Positions 54,956-61,962 of a stretch of 64,000 nucleotides of DNA are shown piece after piece. The notes beneath the pieces were generated by a model. The model was given only the letters and a program-made list of their open reading frames with translations, searched no databases and was not told the DNA's origin. This DNA comes from Nematocida homosporus (Eukaryota; Microsporidia), in the NCBI RefSeq assembly GCF_024244095.1, contig NW_026250689.1:124001-188000 (forward strand), in the 5' to 3' direction. How positions within the stretch are numbered: the stretch's first letter is position 1; every line of letters starts with the position of its first letter. The position numbers and the translations under genes are program-made.

Positions 54956-57900
54956 TCAAATGATATGGATTGAGTGGGTATTGTTGTAAGCGATTTCAGT
55001 ATTAGCCGAGATATCAAAGTTAGCTCCATCTCTATAAGTAACATAGAGCAACACTTGGTCATCCCAATACGTCATCGACGTAGGCCATTCGCAATCAACA
55101 TTGGTGTTGCCAAGACTGTCCGTGGCAAAGACAACGATAGATTGAGGAGCACTCACAAGCTGACGAATACTCTCATAGATAACTGACTGGCGACAAGAGG
55201 GGCATCTGTTATCAGGCAGCGCCTTATTGGCAATTGCACAGCCATTGCATAGTGGATGCCCACATGCGAACCAGCAAGCTCTTGAGAGATATATCTCTGA
55301 ATTCACAGTAAGATGTGAACTTAACGCCAGCATTTCTGGATTGGCAACGAAGCAGGGTTTCTTTGCAGGCGGCTCGTCGTCATCTTGCTTTTTGTCTTCG
55401 TCTTGTGGCTTAATAAAGGGTTGGAGGCACACTACACATTCCAGCGGAGGTGGCTGGTGGGTGATATAGTTTATAATTCTTCGAATGGTTATCTCGGTGG
55501 TAGGGCGGTTGGAAATGTAGTTATTAAGCTCAGTAAGATGGCAAGCAAGTTGGGACAACAAAGTAGATTGCATGGCAATAACCGCATCGACTGGATTAGA
55601 AGTACTTGCTACCAAACTAAGATGGTGCGACCGGACTAGTAGCTCGATGGAGGCCTCACCCGGTACGGCTGACTCCATTCGAATGCTAGTAAGGGAAGTC
55701 AAGCTACTGAACAAGTAATCGCGGGCGGTTATAGCAGCCCGTACTTCGGGTAACATTTCAACATTTTCTAGCCAGATACTGGCAATATCCTTAAATCGAC
55801 AGGATATCCATCGTATAATGGTCACAAAATCCGCTTCGACTAAGGAATGGATCTCATTAAACCGAAGGATCAGTGCCTTAACGGATTGTTTTTGGAAGGG
55901 AAGTAATTGCGACTGTTGAGACTGGTCGGGGATTGACTGCGTCTGTCTTCTGGCGCGACAGTTACTTAGATCAGCCTTGATGGATTTTAGGGTGGCACCA
56001 TAAAGCGTAAACTCATCCTTGCACATAGGACTAATCTTGGGATTGGTTGAAGACAATGCAATGTAGGCATCGAGTGGGATGGCCAGAGGCATAATACCAT
56101 AGCCCCAAAATGCGCGTAAAACATCGTTATATAGGCTAACGTCTATATTATTCAGTCGCACAAGTAGTTTGTGCAGACCGAGACTCTCTATTGGAGTGCC
56201 CTTGGCTAGTTCTTCCTCAATATACTTGAACAAGGAGAATGTTTTGATTTTGTCTTGCTGATTGAAGTACTTGACCTCGTCTAGTTCAGTTAAGTCAGTA
56301 ATCACAAGTGATGAGACCATGTGACTGCATGGATGAGAAAGATATTGGGCAATAGCCATGTTGGTAAAGTGCTGGCTCATAAAGACTATTTTGATATGCT
56401 TGCCAAAGAAATAACGTCCCAATACCCAGTAGACAATCTGGTCATCAACATTGTCAAAGACCAAAGTATCAGCATAGAGACCCCATTTGGGGGCCTGGGC
56501 ATCGGCCGTGTTTAGAGTCTCCGGGCTAAAGCTGGCGATGATTTGATTGCCATTTCGGATATTTATGAGCTTAAGCGTTTTGGCCCTGATGCACCAGAAT
56601 TGAGTTAAAATGTGCGCGCATTTCTCTACCTGCTCCTTGCATGGCGTTTCGGCGCCGTTGAGTTCAATGGTTGTATAGCGTATGTTCTGGCAAAAACAGA
56701 CATAGTGCTGGCTTTGGTAATTCTTGAAATGAACATGTAAGTCGGGATAATTAACTTGGATGCGAACTGTTTCGTGAACTTCCCAGTCTGAGTCATTGAG
56801 AGCGTGGCCACAGCATACAATATCTGCCTCTAGAATACTTGTTGGTACTTCTGACAAAGCGCCAATTTTGACTAATGTATCTAGGGTGTCATACAAATCA
56901 GTTCGCTCACTCGCATACCTGATATTGACCTCGCTAACCCAGATGCCAAATTTCTCGTAGGCTTCTCGGGTATAGATATGTTTATAGTACTCCAAGGTTT
57001 GACAAGAAACACAGGGTAGAATTATGGTGATAGCATCGATAGCTCTAATTCGCAGTTCTTGAGGCGTTTCTCTTTGACCGGCAGAAAGCATCGCCGATAT
57101 ATTAGCGGGCTCAACATCAATACCTACAAGAGTATGAACTCGAATTCGAGATATATTATCGCTACTGCACAGATGCATAAGAGAATGCCATTCGGCTTCC
57201 AGAACTATCCCAGGGTGTTCATCAGCAGCATTTTCCAGGCCGACTATCGTTAAATCAGTGCCATCAAAACCTTCAATCGTGATCTGGCTACAAGTACTTT
57301 GAGAGGATTGAAGAGTTCTCAAATCAATAACGACAAAGCTAGGCAAAGACATAAAGTAGAGCATATAACCATCTTTCAGCGGCAAACGGCTAAGAAGAGG
57401 GGCATCATCTATTTCATTATCTACTAAGAAAACACCTGAAATCGGCCGCAACAAAACAACATTAGAGTTTATCAGAGCGAGGAGCCCATTGTTCAATTCG
57501 GTTGAAAACTTAAGTCGACACAGCAAATTATAAGTAGCCTGATCAACCGTCTTCTGAGCTTCGTTCTGGCAAGCCCCCAAATCTAACTCTCTAATATGCG
57601 ACACAAAATGAGGCTTCAAGCAAAGTTCTAGAGTTGTACAGTCAAACAGATTGACAACTCTTGATAGTATTTCCATATTGATCTGATGGCAATCAAGATT
57701 GGACGTCGTGTAAGTAACATAAGCGCATTTACCCCAGAACAACCTAATAACAGCAATCTTTCTTAGCAACTCTAAAGCAGCCGTAGCAGCCTCCACATCT
57801 GAATATTCAGGTAGTGCAAAGTGAACGTGTGTGCTAAATACCAGTTCTAGCATACGATTAATGGGGTTTAGTGTCGGGTTAAGCTCCGAAATAGGTTCTA

Positions 57901-58201
57901 GCGACTGAGCAGGAGGGGTATACGGATTAATCTCCATAGGTTCACTATCAGTATCCCAAGCAAACCCAATCCAGGTCAAGTCTGCCGTCATATCAGCCAA
58001 ACCCGGTAATTCCAAAGGTGGCACACTAATTCCATTTACTTCCACACCCACATCCCTCCCACCGGCCCTAACACAACTCAGTCCCATTAACAAAACGCAC
58101 AGCCCAACAGCCCAACCTTTCATCCAATTTAAACCCCAAACATCAACTGATCTAACCCAAACTTTAACTGATCTAATCCAAACTTTTCTCTGATTAATCA
58201 T
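54956..58201 (-). CDS. Large secreted RING-finger family protein, member 1
   Basis: The 1081-residue protein. A hydrophobic segment near 32-46 (AVGLCVLLMGLSCVRA) acts as signal peptide or anchor. About 850 residues of family-specific sequence follow. A C-terminal RING-type zinc finger (about 930-1010) has CVVCLQPF, CFVAN, CWFACGHPLCNGC and CPSCRQ; an insert of about 55 residues lies between the first and second Cys pairs. RING domains usually recruit E2 enzymes as ubiquitin ligases. A secreted RING protein would act on the host or inside the secretory pathway. Nematocida species have expanded secreted RING families, which this recalls. It is homologous to the gene starting at 61963. No catalytic domain besides the RING is recognised. 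Confidence 0.8.
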   Translation of the reverse strand: MINQRKVWIRSVKVWVRSVDVWGLNWMKGWAVGLCVLLMGLSCVRAGGRDVGVEVNGISVPPLELPGLADMTADLTWIGFAWDTDSEPMEINPYTPPAQSLEPISELNPTLNPINRMLELVFSTHVHFALPEYSDVEAATAALELLRKIAVIRLFWGKCAYVTYTTSNLDCHQINMEILSRVVNLFDCTTLELCLKPHFVSHIRELDLGACQNEAQKTVDQATYNLLCRLKFSTELNNGLLALINSNVVLLRPISGVFLVDNEIDDAPLLSRLPLKDGYMLYFMSLPSFVVIDLRTLQSSQSTCSQITIEGFDGTDLTIVGLENAADEHPGIVLEAEWHSLMHLCSSDNISRIRVHTLVGIDVEPANISAMLSAGQRETPQELRIRAIDAITIILPCVSCQTLEYYKHIYTREAYEKFGIWVSEVNIRYASERTDLYDTLDTLVKIGALSEVPTSILEADIVCCGHALNDSDWEVHETVRIQVNYPDLHVHFKNYQSQHYVCFCQNIRYTTIELNGAETPCKEQVEKCAHILTQFWCIRAKTLKLINIRNGNQIIASFSPETLNTADAQAPKWGLYADTLVFDNVDDQIVYWVLGRYFFGKHIKIVFMSQHFTNMAIAQYLSHPCSHMVSSLVITDLTELDEVKYFNQQDKIKTFSLFKYIEEELAKGTPIESLGLHKLLVRLNNIDVSLYNDVLRAFWGYGIMPLAIPLDAYIALSSTNPKISPMCKDEFTLYGATLKSIKADLSNCRARRQTQSIPDQSQQSQLLPFQKQSVKALILRFNEIHSLVEADFVTIIRWISCRFKDIASIWLENVEMLPEVRAAITARDYLFSSLTSLTSIRMESAVPGEASIELLVRSHHLSLVASTSNPVDAVIAMQSTLLSQLACHLTELNNYISNRPTTEITIRRIINYITHQPPPLECVVCLQPFIKPQDEDKKQDDDEPPAKKPCFVANPEMLALSSHLTVNSEIYLSRACWFACGHPLCNGCAIANKALPDNRCPSCRQSVIYESIRQLVSAPQSIVVFATDSLGNTNVDCEWPTSMTYWDDQVLLYVTYRDGANFDISANTEIAYNNTHSIHII

Positions 58202-58762
58202 AGGTCTTAAAAAGTAAAATTACCTCACCTAGTTAATATCCTAATAAGGAAATTCAGTTAGTGATTCTTCAAAAAATCACGCCTTATCTAACAACCATAT
58301 ATTTATCTAATTATAATCTAAAGCCCACACTATTACATCCACCCAGCCACCTTCCTCTAACAAAGCACCTCACCATTACTACTATCAAGCTACTCCTACC
58401 GGAAAGAGCCAGTGACTCCAAAAGGCCATAATTACACCAGATCAATTTAACCCAAAAAGACTCAATACTTTTCACACTAATAATCTGAACCACTACGATC
58501 CTAACCCAATTCTTTACAACCATATATGTATTAGCGCATTATATCACAACTTGATACTATTAAACTTCCCAACAACCACCGATTAAAGTTTACACTACCA
58601 ATCCATTTAAAAAGCAAACATAAGCCTCATTAACTACCACAACAATCACCACATCATTAAAAACCACTATATTTCATCTTTATTATCCCAATACTAACTC
58701 AACTTAACCCACCCCATCACTAACTCAACTCAACCTAACCCACCCCAATACCAACTCCATAG
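58202..58762. other. Spacer before the RING gene, A/C-rich
   Basis: It has TTTTTAAGACCT just before the RING start codon (minus strand) and ACAACCATATAT twice (about 58292 and 58516). The A/C-rich arm ends at the membrane-protein gene. A 70-codon minus frame at 58311-58523 is not convincing. Confidence 0.5.
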
Positions 58763-59236
58763 TTATAATACATCGATGGTAGCCAACTGATTTTCTCTGA
58801 TAAAACAACTGGCCGTTTCATGATTACTACCGCGCCGTTGGGCAAAGGTCTGAACAACTAGCATCACCACAAAAAGAGTATAAACTCCCATATATCCATA
58901 AAGAAACCCAATATCCAACCACTCCATCACCACGTACTCCTGATTAAGCCGCTCCCCCACCCGCAAGAACAAGATCGTATTCAGAATTACAAAGTAAAAC
59001 AACAAAACCAAAACAGAAGATAAACCTTCTATCGCTACCAAAACCCGCCTCCATCCCTCACCCAGCCATAAATACTTCCCCTTAACCTGAGTCCCTAAAT
59101 AAGCGCCAAATGTCCCCGATAAAACCAAAAACCCCCATCCCAACAACCAAGCCACTCCCAACGACCCTAAACCCAACAAAGCACCAACATACCTCTTCCC
59201 CCGCTCCTGCTTAAATACTTCCTTCATCCCCATCAT
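58763..59236 (-). CDS. Small multi-pass membrane protein, unknown
   Basis: The 157-residue protein starts at ATG 59236 or 59227. Three to four hydrophobic segments are seen: about 16-45 (GALLGLGSLGVAWLLGWGFLV, with a following Gly-rich turn), about 65-92 (SSVLVLLFYFVILNTILFL) and about 108-130 (GFLYGYMGVYTLFVVMLVV). Short loops contain Lys/Arg. The C-terminal tail is hydrophilic. No family recognised. It is 53 bp from the divergent WD40 gene. An ER or secretory-membrane location is likely by default. Confidence 0.65.
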   Translation of the reverse strand: MMGMKEVFKQERGKRYVGALLGLGSLGVAWLLGWGFLVLSGTFGAYLGTQVKGKYLWLGEGWRRVLVAIEGLSSVLVLLFYFVILNTILFLRVGERLNQEYVVMEWLDIGFLYGYMGVYTLFVVMLVVQTFAQRRGSNHETASCFIRENQLATIDVL

Positions 59237-59289
59237 TCCAAACAAAGAAGAATTGCCATATACCCAATACTAACCCTCTTTTTTTTAGA

Positions 59290-60393
59290 ATGGATTCAGA
59301 ACTCACTAACTGTCAGCCACCAATTAAACTTCTTGCCCTCAAATCTCCACCTACTTCTGGAGCCCTGGCCGATAATCTTCTCTATATTGCTGAAAAGTCC
59401 GGTGAATTACTCTCCTTTAATCTAATCACCAAAAAGAAGCAAAGGCATGCTAAAGAAAAGGTCGCTATAACTGCCATCATTGCCATCCAAGATTTTGTCC
59501 TCTATGGCACCCGCAAAGGCCATATTAAAGCTCTTATTGATAATCGTATTTGTCGAGTAGCTACCCGACATACTTCCAGTATTGTCCATTTTGCCTTCTT
59601 TGAAACGCCCGAAGGCGAAATAGATCTAATCACTGCCTCAGCTGATAGTCGTATTTACATTTGGAAAGTCATCCTTACTACTAATTCTGAAAGTCCTACG
59701 CCTAGCACTACTACAACTCCCAGTCGTACTCTTTCTCTTGTCTTTATTAAAGGACTTTACGGTCCAGATACACCCATTACGTCCGCATCACTAGCTAATC
59801 CACCCACTCTCTTTCTCTGTACGGCCGCTCTCTCTGATACAGTCCGGGCTTTCCGTCTGGAGAAAGAGACGCAACTTCTCTTCAAACTCCCTCATTCAGA
59901 CCAGGCCCTACTTACTCTTTTCCTCTCAGCTAATACTTTTGCCGTTGTTTCAGCTAGTAATACTCTCTATCTTTTCAATACTGATCAAGTCACTCCCCTT
60001 CATAAACTCAAAGCCAGTGCTTTCCTTCCCACTACTGAGGCCACTCCAGTTCTGCTTAAGTCCTACCACCCCAGTACTAACCCAAGCACGACAAGCACTA
60101 ATTCCACCCACTTTATCCTTGGTTTCTCTACCGGCCATCTCTTTGCCCTCACCACCACCACCAACCACAAACTCAAAATCACCGGCCAGTACCAGCACCA
60201 CGCCATCCCCAACGACCTCCTCCAAGTCCAAGAAACCGCCACTCAAACCCCCACCAACACCAACTCCAATCTCTACCTTCTTTCCGGCAAAGAAGAAAGA
60301 CACCAACGTTTCATCATCAACAAAACCTTCACTAATTCTGTCGACCAATTCAGCCCCCACCAATTCACTTCCCACCAACTCAATACTAAATAG
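59290..60393 (+). CDS. WD40-repeat protein, unassigned
   Basis: The 367-residue protein starts one base after TTTTTTTTAGA (59279-59289). WD40-type blades are visible but degenerate: LLYIAEKSGELLSFNL, VLYGTRKGHIKALI, LITASADSRIYIWKV and LYLFNTD. The C-terminus has LSGKEERHQRFII, faintly like the GxExRxGRW end of Rrp9/U3-55K. That link is weak. The 3' third is very rich in Thr, Ser and Pro with A/C-rich codons. A nucleolar or regulatory scaffold is possible; no assignment is made. Confidence 0.6.
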   Translation: MDSELTNCQPPIKLLALKSPPTSGALADNLLYIAEKSGELLSFNLITKKKQRHAKEKVAITAIIAIQDFVLYGTRKGHIKALIDNRICRVATRHTSSIVHFAFFETPEGEIDLITASADSRIYIWKVILTTNSESPTPSTTTTPSRTLSLVFIKGLYGPDTPITSASLANPPTLFLCTAALSDTVRAFRLEKETQLLFKLPHSDQALLTLFLSANTFAVVSASNTLYLFNTDQVTPLHKLKASAFLPTTEATPVLLKSYHPSTNPSTTSTNSTHFILGFSTGHLFALTTTTNHKLKITGQYQHHAIPNDLLQVQETATQTPTNTNSNLYLLSGKEERHQRFIINKTFTNSVDQFSPHQFTSHQLNTK

Positions 60394-60857
60394 AGATACC
60401 ATAATCCGTTTATTTTAGACCAATCCAATATTCAGATGGTTTAAGTGGTTTAAGTAGGGATAGTTTAAGTACGGATAGTTTAAGTAGGACTAGTTTAGCA
60501 TTATTAACTTCAGCCACTAACATTCCCACTTAGTACCATCAGACCATCTCAGCATACTATAACTAAATACTAACTTAGTACTCACTCACTACTTACTCAC
60601 TACTTACTCACTATTAACTTAATAAACCATAACTAAATACTAACTTACTACTAACTTAACTTAACTCAACTCAACTCAATACCAACCTAATCTAATCTAA
60701 CTCAAACCCAACCAAACCCAATCTTAACCCAATCTTAACCCAACTCAATACCAAACTCAATACCAAACCCAACTCAATACCAAACCCAATCTAATCTAAT
60801 CTTAACTGCCAAACCATTCAATATGCCTTTTTTTACTTTTATTTTTTAGCCCCAGTT
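60394..60857. other. Spacer upstream of ribosomal eL18, G/T then A/C arms
   Basis: TTTAAGTAGGGATAG repeats (about 60435-60490) are followed by a long A/C-rich run of CTCACTACTTACTCACT, AATACCAAACCC and similar. T-rich sequence and TTTTTTAG (60842-60849) lie just before the ATG. No gene seen. Confidence 0.55.
60842..60849 (+). promoter_or_regulatory. Poly-T/AG element before the eL18 start codon
   Basis: TTTTTTAG is followed by CCCC and the ATG 8 bp later, matching the uL1 gene layout (25864-25872). It is a probable initiator or other shared promoter element of ribosomal protein genes. Confidence 0.4.
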
Positions 60858-61391
60858 ATGTTAGGACGCCCCTCTAAAGTAAGAAGTGGTCGAAAGGCCC
60901 CAACTAGTCACAATGATGAACTTCAAAGTCTTTTTAAACTCTTCTCAACAGTTGCTAAGCGAACTACTCATGCCGAGTACCAAAAAATCGCTAACTTTTT
61001 AAAGAAGCCTAGAGTTCATCGATCAATTGTTAATCTAAAGAAGCTTGTTGAGTATACTGCTCCTTGCCAAGATAAGATAGCTGTAGTTGTTGCTAAAATT
61101 GTTGGAGAAGACTCTATTGTTGCGGTACCTCATCCTATTAAAGTAGCCTGTTTAGATATCTCACGGGCAGCTAAGGCTCGTATTGAGAAGTACGGAGGAC
61201 AAGTGTTTAAGTTGGATGAGTTGTTTTCAGTTGCACCAACGCCCGATCAGTTTGTTATCTTCCAAGGTCCATTGAAGGCTAGAAAGGCTTATCAGTACTT
61301 TGGAGTTCCAGGAGATCGGCACCGACCAGCTCGACCTCGAGTTATCTCCAAGGGATCTGAGAAGAGGAAGAAGCGAGCTGTCCAAAAGTAA
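60858..61391 (+). CDS. RPL18: 60S ribosomal protein eL18
   Basis: The 177-residue protein matches the eukaryotic L18 length (about 185). Signatures: LFKLFSTVAKRTTHAEYQKIA, RVHRSIVNLKKLV, KIAVVVAKIVGEDSIVAVP, DISRAAKARIEKYGGQVFKLDEL, VIFQGPLKARKAYQYFG and a basic end. It lies on the solvent side of the large subunit. The first ATG of the frame is used, with the T6AG element directly upstream. Confidence 0.93.
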   Translation: MLGRPSKVRSGRKAPTSHNDELQSLFKLFSTVAKRTTHAEYQKIANFLKKPRVHRSIVNLKKLVEYTAPCQDKIAVVVAKIVGEDSIVAVPHPIKVACLDISRAAKARIEKYGGQVFKLDELFSVAPTPDQFVIFQGPLKARKAYQYFGVPGDRHRPARPRVISKGSEKRKKRAVQK

Positions 61392-61962
61392 GTACTAGTG
61401 AGTATGGCGGGTGGTTAGCGTAGTTGTGCGAGTTGAGTTCATCTTGGCCGAGTAGTATGTCAGTCCGTCTTTGGCTTAGGTTGCTTTTGGGTGGGAAGTC
61501 GAGTGATTGTGAAGTCTTAGATACGCCCGGAAAAGGAACAAAGATGAAATAAAGCAGCTTTATGGAATTAGTTATGATTTGGTTGTGTTATGTTATGATT
61601 TGGTTATGTTGTGATTTGGTTATGATTTAGTTAAGATGACTTATGATTTAGTTTAGTTAAGATAGCATTGGGTTTAGTCGAGTTGTGATTTAGTTGAGTT
61701 AAGTTAAGATGACTTATTCTGTAGCTATGGTGACTTATGGTGATATTGGGTTTAGTTGCAGTAGTGTAGTGCTTGATTGGATAATTAAAGAGGGGATGGG
61801 AATTCCCATGTATAAAGGCATAATATGTAGTAGTGGTGTTAGTATTGGGCCGTGGTTGGGTTATTGTTGGGGTTTAGATGTGGGGTGATTTTTACCCAAT
61901 CAGTAACCCAATTTCCTTTTTGGGTTCTTAAATTGGGTTGGCTATTTTGCTTTTTAGGAGTT
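61392..61962. other. G/T-rich spacer with an inverted repeat before the RING gene
   Basis: It is mostly GATTTAGTTAAGATGACTTATG-type repeats (61560-61770). The inverted repeat at 61905-61939 and TTTTTAG (61951-61957) precede the ATG at 61963. No other gene seen. Confidence 0.55.
61905..61939. promoter_or_regulatory. Perfect 10-bp inverted repeat upstream of RING gene 2
   Basis: AACCCAATTT (61905-61914) pairs with AAATTGGGTT (61930-61939) across 15 nt, 24 bp before the start codon. The paralogue at 58201 has no equivalent, so it may be gene-specific regulation or a chance product of the CCCAA/TTGGG spacer composition. Confidence 0.35.

Noticed and set aside
58311..58523. 70-codon minus-strand ORF upstream of the membrane-protein region
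   Set aside because: Biased Val/Ile/Ser composition, no start context, no similarity; it arises from the A/C-rich spacer read in reverse.
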